Below, in pieces: positions 32,110 through 43,324 of a stretch of DNA of 64,000 nt. The DNA comes from Isoperla grammatica (Eukaryota > Arthropoda > Insecta > Plecoptera > Perlodidae). The DNA is taken from positions 1 through 64,000 of the forward strand of contig CAMDTW010000292.1 of assembly GCA_945910005.1 (NCBI GenBank), in the 5' to 3' direction. Positions within the stretch are counted from its first letter, which is position 1. Every line of letters begins with the position of its first letter. The notes under the pieces are model-generated. The model had not been told where the DNA came from and made no database searches. It saw only the letters and a program-made list of their open reading frames with translations. A program made the position numbers and the translations under genes.

Positions 32110-32381
32110 TGAATTGAACAAGTACATAAGAAAATCCGTCCCATTTGGTCCAGGGATGCTCGGCTTGAATAGGCAAGCACACTGGAGAGATTGTATAGTT
32201 TGGCGTTGCATCTCCGGCCTGGAGATTGAGGAGGTGACGCGACGAGAAAACACACGTTAAGGAGGTGAGTCGGTAGGGCCTATTTGGTATAGCAGCATGT
32301 GATTGGTGCTAAAGGAGACGTCATTGAGTCCAGAAGACTGAGGTACAACATCTTGACAGTGAGAGCAACATTTACAACAAT
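32110..32381 (-). pseudogene. Out-of-frame inverted copy of the candidate exon
   Basis: Minus-strand sequence matching 22114-22359 after the same acceptor (GTTCTGTTTCAG). Relative to the left copy, a one-base difference after ACTCAA changes the frame and gives TAG at 32280-32282. A short insertion follows. It is a broken copy if the left one is a true exon. Confidence 0.35.
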
Positions 32382-32455
32382 CTGAAACAGAACCAGGGAA
32401 ACATTAGTAAATGCACAATTAGTATCATTTTACTCAAAATAACATTATTCAAAAC

Positions 32456-34597
32456 AAGAAGGCATACGCGAAACAACGAGGGGGGGGGGGGAAGCGAGCA
32501 ATTGATCCCCACCCCACTTTCCTCTCCGACCCCACCACTCAGGGGCGCCAGTATTGATAAGACTCCTTAGGGGCTAAAGCACCCCTGGCAAAACAAGTAG
32601 CTTTACATCTAACAAAGTTTTGAGCTATCTACATTAACAAATAGGCCTACGTTTGATTATTATTTTTTAATTTTCAATTTAAATAGTTAATACACAATCA
32701 CAGTGCAATTGCATAACAGAATTTTTTTGAATTTTAAAATAAATTGGTAATTATAATGAAGGTATAGTAAGTAGTAGTAGCGGACACAGGGGGTGGGGCG
32801 ATCATGATTGTCCGACCAAAGGTCCAAAATCTTTTAATTGTGCTCGATGCTGATACATAGGGGTAAGACCAACTCTCTGCCCCCCCCCCCTTCACCACCT
32901 ATCCTTCAACTTTAAAATGGTTTTTGTTAGGTAATAATAACCCCAACTCACAAAAATCCCTCTGGATTGAATAATGAATCAATCTAAGGTAATTTTTGGG
33001 AACTTTAGAAGACCTGCTGTGGCTCTGCCCCAGGCCCCGTTCTTTAAACGAATACCACAACAAGTATCCAACTACCCAAAAAACCCACTAGTAGAATGAA
33101 AGTCTGGGCTTCCACTGCTGCGAAAGCCGAAAAACTACCGTAATAACATCTTGATTCAATTCTGTGCTAATAGTATTTTGAACATAATTATTTATAGTAA
33201 ATCAACCATTTGTCGACTGTTGAACCAGGTAGATACGTTAGATGGGCTCCGGCGGGAAACGTTGTTAACGTTGCGTTGTTAAAAAAGTTGTGAACTAATC
33301 AACTACAGCAACTAGCATGCCAAATGACTACAACAGTACCAGATACTTTTCCAAAAACAAAATTGTTGTGAAAAATTATTCTCTAGATGAGTGAAGACAA
33401 AATCTACCAGACTTTTGTTGGCCAACTTGCCTCCTACTAGCTGCCTCCGACTGCCGCCCATCGTTCCCAAGAAGACGAACCCTGGGGAACTCGCCAACGT
33501 GCAGTCACATCCCGGTTCACTGTAAGTCCTTCCCGAGTCCCGTAAGAGTGTACGGGTGCTGCCAAAGCGGTTAGAGAGAATCCAAGAACAAATTAATAGA
33601 AGATTACATCTATAATGTCAATAGTATTGTGTTAATTTGGTAATATTTTAAAATTACAATTGTAATGTAGAATATGTATATTATAGTATGTTCAATGATA
33701 TCTAATGAAAATAAATGCTTTAACTATTAAAATAAAAAAGAAGCAAAACCTACCATCTCAATAATGACTGATTTGTGGAAAGTCAAGAAAATGTGTTTCT
33801 GTTACAGTCTTGTGGGCGTTTTTAAGTACTGAGATTTTGTTATATTTGCAGGGGTTAGTTAAAAATGCATGGTTACTTTGCCGCAACCTTGGAATATGCA
33901 CCCCATAGATGCACTTTTATTAGATGCACTTTTTATAGAAGCTTTCTGATTGGTTTGTGGATATGGCGTGGTTTTGAAACTAAATAGTGCATGGAGATGG
34001 TAGGTTTTGAACCTAATGCATGAATTCTTCCTGCAATAACATTGCATGGTGATGGTCGATTTTGCATCGAAATGGATTGTTGGGTACAAAGCTGGCAATA
34101 ATAGCTAACCAACCATTTTAATGAAAATTAGAGATAGTAGGTTTTGCTTCTAACCCACTCTTAGGCTTAGAACTATTAGATTTTGTATTGCAAATTGTCA
34201 GCAGGGGTATTTCTTTGTTTAGGTGAATACTTGTGTGCAAGCATTCCTGCCACTGTGCACTCATGCACTCATAAAACTTCTGAAAACACCCCAAAAAACG
34301 TTGAGTAAGTGTCAAGTGAACTCAAATCAACTAATAATGAGGCAAATTAGTGACTACAGTCATAAGATGCTAAATATATAAGTTTTACATCATACATGTA
34401 TTGTATAACACAGGGCAGGGCCTTGAAATTTTAGAGTTCAAAATACGTAGATCAAAATATGAAATAAATGATACAATTCGACACACATATAATACAACAA
34501 GCCAGTTATCCCTGTGGCAACATTTCTGACACCTCTTGCTAAAAACTCTAAGCCAAAAGGATCGACATGCCGTGCTTTCACAGTCTCTATGCCTATG
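32456..34597. other. No gene recognised
   Basis: Mixed AT-rich DNA with a G run (about 32480-32491) and a C run (about 32880-32890). A GC-richer patch at 33410-33560 contains a possible donor CACT|GTAAGT near 33520, but I find no matching open frame with an acceptor. Confidence 0.35.
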
Positions 34598-34746
34598 ACC
34601 CAAGGCTACCTTACAGATGCTTTCGTCTCAGGCGAGGCACTGAGCCAACCAGCAAACCCCCTGAGACAACCCCGCGTAAATAGCGATCACTGATTGCCTA
34701 CGAGCCCCTCGCCTGTGACGAAAGCATCCGTAAGGTAGTTTTGGGA
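34598..34746. mobile_element. Short MITE with about 35-bp inverted ends
   Basis: Left and right ends pair over CTACCTTACRGATGCTTTCG and the following CAGGCGAGG with few mismatches. About 149 bp long. No target duplication could be fixed. Confidence 0.75.
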
Positions 34747-34908
34747 CAACTATACCGAACATCGAGATCAGGTCAGCTTTTGCCCTTTTGCTCTATGCGA
34801 GGTTTCTGTCCTCGCTGAGCTAGCCTTATATTAGGACACATGCGTTATTCTTTGACAGATGTACAGCCCCAGTCAAACTACAACAAGGCACGTTTTTTTT
34901 TTATTAAA

Positions 34909-35470
34909 GAATAAGTACATTTCCCTCTTCTTTGTGGTTATTGGGGAAGTATGAGCAGTTTGATACCAGATATTGCAATTCTAACTATCTATATTCATTT
35001 GTAAGCGTTTGGGTGTATGCAAGTTTAATAAAATGGTTTATTTGTATTATTTTCGACCATATGACTCCATCTTAATAAAAAAATACCTCCAATATGACGG
35101 ATTTCAAAATCATAATTTTTCGCCTCGAAAATTTATAAAAATGATGAAAATGATGTTGTTCAAAAATGATGAAACTTTCAAGTGTATGATACGGGTTCAA
35201 ATAACACAGAATAAGATCATTTCCCTCTTTCTTGTGGTTATTGGGGAACTATGAGCAGTTTGATACCATTGCAATTCTAATTATATTCATTTGTAAGCGT
35301 TTGGGTGTATGTATGCAAGTTTAATAAAATCGTATATTTGTATTATTTATGACCATATGACTCTATCCTAATAAAACAATACTGCCAATATGGTGGATTT
35401 CAAAATCATGATTTTTCGTTTCCAAAATTTATAAATAGGCTTCAAAAGTGATCAAAATTTGAAATGAATG
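34909..35470. repeat. Two-copy tandem duplication of about 305 bp
   Basis: The block GTGGTTATTGGGGAA...GAGCAGTTTGATACCA...GCGTTTGGGTGTATG occurs at about 34909 and again at about 35215, with the same order of shared segments. The second copy leads directly into the tRNA-like head at 35483-35552, so this is likely the body of the same SINE-like element read on the minus strand. Confidence 0.7.
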
Positions 35471-35482
35471 ATACAAAAACCA

Positions 35483-35552
35483 ACCCCGACTGGGAATCGA
35501 ACCCAGGTCTCCCACTTACCAGATGGGCGCCTTGACCCTAGACCACCGGGAC
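35483..35552 (-). repeat. tRNA-derived SINE head (cloverleaf intact)
   Basis: A 70-base minus-strand segment folds as a cloverleaf. It has a 7-bp acceptor stem with three G-T pairs, an anticodon stem CCCAT/GTGGG around CTGGTAA, and a perfect T stem CTGGG/CCCAG with loop TTCGATT. The A and B boxes are present (TGGTCTAGGGTCAAGG, GGTTCGATTCC). The formal anticodon GGT (Thr) is unusual in animals, and the element continues into repeat body sequence. A SINE head is more likely than a functional tRNA gene. Confidence 0.6.
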
Positions 35553-35719
35553 TGGCAATTCAATGTCTGGATATTGTGCATTATGACATCTATAATCGGC
35601 GGTGGATCAACACTGGTTACACTTGAGTTGACCAGCCACACATATTTTAATGTGTTTAAAATCTTTACTTAGTTATGATATGCATGTTTTAAAGGTGTGT
35701 GTATTTGTATATACACTGC

Positions 35720-35947
35720 TGGGCTGGATTCACATAGATGCTAACTCCTATACAGGCAAATCATAGCCAAATAAATCATCACTTGGTTAAACTACATATT
35801 CAAAATTCCAATATTTTTAGTTTTATTGTTAAAATCTTACTACATATTATTTTCATGAGTTTTCAGAACGATATGTGATGATTCATATCATGACTATTTG
35901 CTTAAAACGAAAATCTATAAATTTAGCATCTTTGTGAACCAAATGCC
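35720..35947. mobile_element. MITE of the GGATTCACA family, copy 1
   Basis: About 228 bp. The ends pair imperfectly: GGGCTGGATTCACATAGATG on the left, and GGTTCACAAAGATGCTAA on the reverse complement of the right. It is related to 61974-62224, with which it shares terminal and subterminal AGGCAAATC motifs. Confidence 0.65.
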
Positions 35948-36595
35948 TGAGTTTTACTACAGACTGCTTTATGTACCGAGTACGTGCAGAATAAAATAGT
36001 TCCCGTACTTGGATCGGCTGCTCCACGTGCTGGTGTAGTTGTCTAGGATGGGGTCGTCTGTTCGGGGGTGCAATGCTCCAAGATGCGCTGGATTACTCTG
36101 CAGCCGTACGGGTGGTCGACAGCGCAAACACCTTCAAACACAGACAACATGTTGTTAACCCTTTCTGGTCTAGTCCTGTGTTGAACGAGACTCAACATCA
36201 CAAATCCTGCAGTTATGCATCCGATTCAAAACTGTGTTTTTTCTCAATTTTTCAATCCTGGTGCCCACTTTTTTCAGTCCAAAATGTACTTCTTATGAAC
36301 ATACAATGTCACTAATAATATTAAACAAAAGAATTGGACAGCAAAGGGTTAGGCCCTCATATTACTGAAACATCTAAAACCAGACTCCAAAGTTGTATTC
36401 CTATTGTGAAGGTTGTTCCTTATTTCCCTAATAGTATTATAGCATAAGCAAATGTATTCTATTTTGAGTATTGTGCAAAAAACAATTGCGTTTTGTATGA
36501 AAAATACAAGGCTAAAAAAGTATTTTGTATCTATAATATATGTACATGTAGTTTGTAAAAAAAATTAAAATTTTTGACTATTTTGCCCAGATCTG
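35948..36595. other. No gene recognised
   Basis: AT-rich to mixed sequence. It would be downstream of the Pumilio-like exon on the minus strand. No continuation of the Pumilio repeats was found. Confidence 0.35.
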
Positions 36596-36875
36596 GTGAC
36601 CATCAAGCTCCTTCACAATCTCCTGCTGGTGCTCGGGCGAGATGGATTCCAGCGCCTTCTGAGGCCAAGTCTTGAAACTCACGTTTCAACTCACCACCCG
36701 TTTCAAGTCGCAAATTCCCGCAAGTCGCAAGAAAAACAGCCAAACGGTAGTCTTGAGACAAATTTGGGAAACGGTCGGTGACTTATAACTCGCAAGTTTT
36801 TTTACGTTTCAAACCACGAGCTATAACGTTGCGACTTGCGAGTTGTCAGTTATTTGCGACTTGAGGTGGAGCAAG

Positions 36876-37028
36876 ATGGAGGATGTTGCAATAATAAATG
36901 CGATTGCCGATCTTGAAGAGGCCGAAATAGCAGAAAACAGCATACAAGAACGTTTCCGCACCGTTATTAATCCATTAAATGCGTTATCTGACACGAAATG
37001 TATAAAATATTTCAGGCTCCAATCATGA
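36876..37028 (+). CDS. Short frame inside the transposon, possibly a transposase remnant
   Basis: 50 codons from ATG at 36876 (context AAGATGG) to a stop. The segment INPLNALSDTKCIKYFRLQ is loosely similar to the N-terminal region of HARBI1-type transposases (pattern NPL...D..F...FR). That would suggest a PIF/Harbinger relative that lost its catalytic exon, but the 4-bp TCTG flank differs from the usual 3-bp TWA. Weak evidence. Confidence 0.35.
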   Translation: MEDVAIINAIADLEEAEIAENSIQERFRTVINPLNALSDTKCIKYFRLQS

Positions 37029-37345
37029 AACATAGGCCTACTCGGGTCCTTGCATAGCCTAGCTAGGCCTAGGCCTACGCCTAGATCCGTCATAGAAAAT
37101 GTGTGTGTGTGAGGCACTCCAATCATGAAACATAGGCCTACTCGGATCCTTGCATAGCCTAGCTAGGCCTAGGCCTACGCCTAGATCCTACATAGAAAAT
37201 GTGTGTGTGTGAGGCACTCCAATCATGAAACATAGGCCTATACCCATAGAGAAATAAAAGAGGGCCTACCGGTACTCGGATCCTTGCATGGTCTAGCTAG
37301 GCCTAGGCCTACGCAGCCTACGACTAGATCCTACATAGAAAATGT
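37015..37345. repeat. Three-copy tandem repeat (about 100 bp) inside the transposon
   Basis: CTCCAATCATGAAACATAGG begins units near 37018, 37119 and 37218. The units contain nested CTAGGCCTAGGCCTA palindromic motifs and GTGTGTGTGTG. The third unit carries a 33-base insertion. Confidence 0.85.
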
Positions 37346-37846
37346 GCTTTCCCTAGGCGGGCCTATCTTCTACGTGAAAAGACCCACAAGGCTTAAAGGC
37401 CTAGACATGCCCTAGACCTAACATTTCATACTAACTTCTCTCCCGAGGCCGAGGAGGAGGTTAGAGGTTAGAGAACATATGTTTGTACACGCACGGCAAT
37501 GACAGCGAGAGCGACAACAACACACCAAGTCGTCACGCCTCGACTATTGGATGGATCGAAAGATGCAAGTTGTAACGCGCTTTGTCATTGGTCATTTATT
37601 GAGTTGTTGTGGGCGGAGTTTGATAACGCAAAAAATCAGTAACCCGCAAAGTTTTGATCTCGCAAGCGACTTCAGGCGCAAGGCTAATTTCAAGACTTCG
37701 ACATTAGTAGAAGTCAAGTCGCATGCGGTTTGGAAACAGTGAGTTGATTCGCATTGCGACTTGCTCGCAAGGTTTCAAGACTTGGCCTTCTGGATCACGG
37801 GGCAGCCGTACATCTGCAGCGCTGGGGGCAGGACGTGGCCTCGGAC

Positions 37847-38766
37847 CTGCGGGGGTCACGCAAAACATTTATTTTATAAAATAATAACAACAAATAATTT
37901 TGTTTATCGACAGGTCCAATTTTTGTAATCATTCTAGTTGGGGGAGTGTGTGGGAGGTACATAAACACAATTGGATTTGTAATTAAGACACAGTTTTAAA
38001 ACTTTACATTGAAAACACCAATTTTCTGATTTTAGATCAAATTGTTTACATACTTCAAGTTATCAAGTTAATCTATCATGCTAAGTTATTATTGAATAAT
38101 TTACTGAAATTTGGATTTGTAATAAAATCCCAATTTGAAACCAAACTCCAATTTTTTTATTTTGTTTTGAAAATATCTTTGTTTGCATTTTCTTGACTTG
38201 TAGCTTTGGAAACTTCAAAATTGTAGACTTGGGATTATGAAATAGCCAAGATGTTTGAAAATTTTCTACTCTGATGTTATTTTTACACTCCCAATCGCCA
38301 ATTTCCAATAAAATTATTTCGATTTATTCAAACAAAATTTGTATTCGTTTTCACGCTATATTTTAACTGTAGCTGTTTCTCCATAATTTTTCTCATTTGT
38401 CCATTTAATAGTGGTTGAATGATCCCTCACAGTGGATGCTCCCCCCCCCCCCCCCCCCCCGGTCCAATATTATCCTGGACCGTGGGCTCCCCCGCACAGG
38501 TGCGTCCTCCACACTGGCTGCAAGGTGCGCGCACACCCCTTTGAGGTTCGTCGAAATACCGACTCTGGCTGGATCGCAGAAGCGGCTATCACTTTGGACC
38601 AAGTGACAGGTAGAGAGAAACTCACTAAATGTCCCACAGCTCTTATACACAGTACTATCGTTGTACTGACAGCACCACGTTTAATAAGTTGTGTTAATTA
38701 ATTATCAGCCACGTCGATAGAGAGAATGCAAAGTAAACCGTTAGCTATAATTTGATGCAGTCTTAC
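37847..38766. other. Intron-like DNA between exon candidates
   Basis: AT-rich from 37860 to 38420, then a C run at 38443-38460 and a CpG-richer patch to 38650. It lies between the Pumilio acceptor and the exon candidate at 38767-38862, both on the minus strand. Overlapping short frames near 38415-38700 have no domain. Confidence 0.35.
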
Positions 38767-38862
38767 CTGGACATGACAACAGCGGCGACACATCCACCTT
38801 CTGCCGTACGCTGAGCGCGACTGACTTTACTTGAGTCATCTAGCGCGAGTGATGTAGTGTGG
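38767..38862 (-). CDS. Candidate internal exon with both splice sites
   Basis: On the minus strand a long C tract ending CTACAG forms an acceptor at 38863, and CCAG|GTAAGA forms a strong donor at 38767/38766. The 96 bases between are open in only one frame (SLALDDSSKVSRAQRTAEGG region). It lies upstream of the Pumilio-like exon on the same strand, so it could belong to the same transcription unit, but the sequence does not match any Pumilio repeat. The gene is unrecognised. Confidence 0.45.
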
Positions 38863-38887
38863 CTGTAGGGGGGGGGGGGGGGGGGGG

Positions 38888-40343
38888 ATTGATAATAGCA
38901 GAGTACAACGGGTACGAAACTGAGGAGGAGGTAAACGTCATAAAAGAAACGTTATATGAACAATAATAATCACAATTAAGCAAAACTGATAGGTTAAAGA
39001 AAGAATGGAAAAAATAAAAGTTTAAGCAGAGAAAAAGAAAAGCTATTTAGAAGAAAGGAAATGTTACATAATCATTTAAATGAAAGGGGAGAAAGTAAGC
39101 AAATGCAATTCTTGTTTTACGTGCTAATAAAAATAAATATATTACGTAAGATTTTGACTTTAGAGGGGTCATCAGGATCACCAAGTGAGCCCCCTCCCGC
39201 CCCACTTTAAGAAAAACGATCCTTTAGTGTGATTTATCCCTGTCAGTTGTGCGGAGATCGTTATATAAGTTCTGCAGATGTGCACATTCTCACAAACTAA
39301 TACAAATAAGGGTAGTGGAATAGTTGATATAAACTCGAAGTCGATTTACGAACCAATCTCAGATTAACTTTATGAATGTAGACAACCTCTCAAAACTACT
39401 ATAGACAGAATAAAGTGGGTGAGAATCGCATTCGTTATCTCCAGCAATAGAGTAACGAGTGCTACCGCTGAGCTAACCCCTATCAATAGTAGGATAGGTG
39501 CCGTGCCTCCCAATATGCGTAGAAGCCACCACAGTACATGGTACGATCATATTCTTGTGTGTCCTGCACCACACTATCATACACGCAACGCACTGTCCTA
39601 GCATACTCTTGTACATTTACACTTGAAGCAGAAAGAATGAATAACTTTCATCTTTCATCTTTCAAATAGCGCGGGTTTGCGGTGTTCGCCGGAGTTAGTT
39701 CTCGTGTTCACCGCTGGCGACACATCCCTCGGCAGGACTTCTCTATCGACTCAGCTCAACGCACCCTTCCAACCCATAGAGACTCTTGTCCCAGTAAATT
39801 TGAGATAAACCCGGATTAAACCGTATCTACACAAACAACTATTACAATTCTGAATTTTGGTTTTTAAGAATGACAAAATCGTGTTAAATGGCACTAAAAT
39901 AGAAATACAAAATAATATAATAACTTACAGTAAGTATAATAATTATTATATTGTACAATATAAAAACACAGATTTGTCAGTAAGGGTTTTCGTCCACACA
40001 CCGCTGATTTAACCTCGAGATCAGCGTTCTTTGAAAAGCTGTGTTGGATTGACGAAAGGCTTCTTTCAAGTGCTGTCTCCAATTTGGTTACAACTTTTCC
40101 TCTCATATCAGCAACGTTATTTTGTTGATAACCTGTGGCTTGTCCACCAGTTCAATTCGTATGTTTCGTTATTGTATTGCTGACTTTCAAGGCCTTAGTC
40201 CGAATCACCATCGACTTCCAAGTGATAACCAATCAACTTGGTTGAGAGTCGGAAATTGGTTCTGGAAAACTCGCGTAGTGCAACTTAGTGCAACTTAGGT
40301 CCAGGGAACGCAGGGAACACGTAGGGAATATTATAATATCTTT
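38888..40343. other. No gene recognised
   Basis: Begins just after a G run (about 38871-38887). Mixed sequence with small inverted repeats and no supportable coding region. It includes the tRNA-like relic at 39419-39480. Confidence 0.35.
39419..39480 (-). repeat. Decayed tRNA-like relic
   Basis: The minus strand reads GGGGTTAGCTCAGCGGTAGC, a good A-box/D-arm, followed by a weak B box (GAATGCGATTC). It is probably an old SINE head or tRNA pseudogene. Confidence 0.4.
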
Positions 40344-40465
40344 GGTCCAGTCTTATAATCCCAATAACTACTTATTCGTCGAAGAGCTTGTTTTCTCCAT
40401 GGTAACGAGTAACGGCCAATCAAAACCCTTGATAGCTTTCCTATTAGAAGATAGTAAGACTGGCC
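40344..40465. mobile_element. Small MITE, GGCCAGTCTTA family, copy 1
   Basis: About 122 bp with ends GGTCCAGTCTTATAATC and, inverted, GGCCAGTCTTACTATC. It matches 53661-53805 in opposite orientation, sharing CCATGG near the centre, AATAAGTAGTTATTGGGA and AATCAAAAC blocks. Confidence 0.75.
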
Positions 40466-41756
40466 CTAAGTTAATTAATTCCATCATAATGATTCATTTA
40501 ACACATGATATCTTTGATATGTGCTGGGAAATGTAAATCTACACGATTTTATCACGATGCAACTGCGTATTTTTTTTCGATCGTTACATTTTTTAAATTT
40601 TATCTAACATTATCGTGTTCACATCTTAGACTATCAAGAAATCACGAGCAGCAAAGACGATGGAAGATAGAAACTAAATAGTTTCTGGAATTGTATTTTG
40701 TGAATATAAATATATAATGTACTATTTATGTAATGTAATGTAAAATGTAAATAGGGCACAATGATTAATAGGTGTATACTATAGTATTTGGATTAATTAT
40801 ATACATCAATATTTGAAAATAGAGTTTAGAGAACATACAACAAAATACGGCTACGATTAAAACGATGCCTACTTTACTAATAAATCTACATGTTTCGTGC
40901 GTGTGCGTGTGCGTGTGCGTGTGCGTGTGCGTGTGCGTGTGCGTGTGCGTGTGCGTGATAGCATGGCAGACATATACCCGGCACCTCCACCAATAAGCTT
41001 CACAACTATGTCAGCTCAGCTTGTAGGCTAACAGTTAACTCTACTAGTGGTAAGAGGAGTAGACGAAGATGCCTGTACATTCCGAACACAATTTTTCAAT
41101 AAGTATGTAGGTTCGTCAAACATAACCATCTCTACATTAATTTGTATACAGACATACGCATAACTAATGCAATAACATAGCGTAAGCTAAATACAAAAAT
41201 TAATACTCCCTTTCAAAAATGGTTTCTAGGAATTGGAAGTTTTAACTAAAAGATGTCAGTTTAAGAGCTGAAACTTATAAAATGCGCTTGGTCGTTTGGA
41301 TGGTGGCAATAAGGTGCTATTTCTTTTTGCTTAAAAGTCTCGACCGGACAGTGTTTTAAGAGAAGCATGATAGAATACAGAATTGTGATGGATATGTTGC
41401 TGAAGGCAGAAAGTTAAGAAAAAGAGTATGAAATGGCCCGAAAAAAGAATGAATTTAATTGGAATTTATTATTAGTGTGAAATTAATATATAGGAGGTTG
41501 GCTTAGCAACTAGTAAATTAATTTTCATTAAGTGTAAATGTGTAAATGTTGGATACATTACACAGAATTTGGAAAGTTTCAGGAAGGGTCCTGGGAATGA
41601 TTGGAAGTTCTAAAATACGCCGTACGTTAGCATTCCCCTCCATCCTCCCCTCTCAGTCCCCACCCCTTAAAAAAAAATCGTGCATACGGCCATGTCGATA
41701 CTCAATACTGGGGGACATCTGAACGGTGACTGAAGAACTCAATAAATTGTAAAAAA
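40466..41756. other. No gene recognised
   Basis: AT-rich sequence without a supported feature except the microsatellite at 40897-40957. Confidence 0.35.
40897..40957. repeat. GTGCGT hexanucleotide microsatellite
   Basis: About ten perfect copies of a CGTGTG unit. Alternating purine-pyrimidine sequence of this kind favours Z-DNA. Confidence 0.95.
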
Positions 41757-42326
<570 letters not shown>

Positions 42327-43050
42327 ATATACGTCAACCAACTAGCAGAGTTGAGCGTTTGACGCGACCTCTAGCGTCGAGTCCTCCACCCTTTAGGACA
42401 GACCAAGCGTCCTCCCACAGCCAGTGTTGTTTGCGATACCTCCGCTAGTCTATTGTCTGCTTGATGTGTTGTACACTCCCTGGGGTATTGCGAGCAAGCA
42501 TGGTCGCACATGAACAATACTTGGTTAGATTGGACAAAATGTATGTTTCTTTCACATTTGCATTACCTCGAACGTTATTTTAAAAAATGAACAAAGCGAA
42601 TTAAAAAAAACGCCTCCACTCTTTATATTGTCTATATAAATAAATTGTGAATTGAAAGGTGTTTGTAAAAATAATGGAAATACGAGTTCAGTGTTGAAAA
42701 TGGTTTACAAAACTGGTAGCTTTAGAATAATATAAACCACAATTAGATTATGAAATGTGTATTGCAACAACACATTACAAAAGTTAAATTAGGTAATTTG
42801 AAAAAAAAAAACGCTAAAATTTATTGAAACATTTAAACATTTATAAGAAAGGAAATTAAATTCGCTACGCGATCGACATATCTTGGCTGACTTTTGAACA
42901 AGTATTTAAAGCGATATCAACTGGCAGAAATTAGGGGTACCGCACGCAGGTATGGTTGAGACAAATCCTTACAGGCCGGGATAAGTAACTTAGATGAACA
43001 AAGCTGAAACATACAAAACACATAGTATGCATTCACATAACAATAGATGT
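42327..43050. other. No gene recognised
   Basis: Mixed then AT-rich sequence, with no supported feature. Confidence 0.35.
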
Positions 43051-43324
43051 TTTTCAGAATTGATCTAGAGGGCCGTGATTAGGTTGGAATTCATAGTCAG
43101 CCCCTGCACCTAGAGGCACCCATTGTTGATATGGATTTGTTTTGTTTATGGGAAATAACATGGAAACAACTGTTACCTTGGTAACAATGGGCGCCCTTAG
43201 GTGTAGGGGCCGACTATGAATTATGTCAAGGTGCATTTTTCATTGTTGTGCATTGTTGTCACTGAAGACCCTAGAAGAGCGTGATTACAGCTCTATTTAA
43301 GGGTCCTAGATCAATTCTGAGAAA
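43051..43324. mobile_element. Inverted-repeat element hosting a nested MITE
   Basis: Outer ends pair over CAGAATTGATCTAG (43055-43068 and 43306-43319). Inside lies a complete MITE (43081-43220), so a smaller element inserted into an older one. The CGTGATTA sequence appears on both sides of the nest. Confidence 0.6.
43081..43220. mobile_element. Palindromic MITE, second copy
   Basis: Same family as 14399-14545 (AGGTTGGAATTCATAGTC...CCTTGGTAACAATGGGCGC...GGGGCCGACTATGAATT) with several substitutions. The last bases of the right terminal repeat are missing. Older than the copy in Gypsy-1. Confidence 0.85.

Larger units (their letters stand above)
31121..32455. repeat. Right arm of the large inverted duplication
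   Basis: Reverse-complement match to 22043-22697, beginning with TTACGGCGCGCAAATCAAAG and ending near CATTATTCAAAACAAG. It includes the TTA-flanked insertion at 31185-31831 and a short extra segment near 32215-32260 that is absent from the left arm. Confidence 0.88.
36662..37788. mobile_element. Inverted-repeat transposon inserted in the Pumilio exon
   Basis: 1,127 bp with 17-bp perfect terminal inverted repeats AGGCCAAGTCTTGAAAC, flanked by TCTG on both sides (36658-36661 and 37789-37792). Subterminal regions are packed with AAGTCGCAA/CGACTTGCGA repeats, likely transposase-binding sites. The interior holds a short transposase-like frame and a 100-bp tandem repeat. A 4-bp duplication does not settle the superfamily. 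Confidence 0.85.
36596..37846 (-). pseudogene. Pumilio-family (PUM-HD) exon split by a transposon
   Basis: Minus-strand sequence in two parts, 37793-37846 and 36596-36661, encodes a segment matching Pumilio RNA-binding repeats: RGHVLPLALQMYGC, then VIQKALESI, then EIVKELDGH. A splice acceptor (CCCGCAG) precedes the first codon at 37846/37847. Pumilio proteins bind 3' UTR motifs with helical repeats; the RNA-contacting residues sit in YGCRVIQ-type helices. Here the usual Arg after Cys is Pro (MYGCPVIQ), and similarity ends at LDGH, followed by a TAG at 36579-36581. A 1,127-bp inverted-repeat transposon lies inside the exon. It is therefore a broken exon, either a dead duplicate or a recently interrupted allele. 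Confidence 0.8.

Noticed and set aside
35483..35552. Functional tRNA-Thr gene
   Set aside because: The cloverleaf folds, but the GGT anticodon is atypical in animals, three acceptor pairs are G-T, and the sequence continues into a repeated body. A SINE head fits better.
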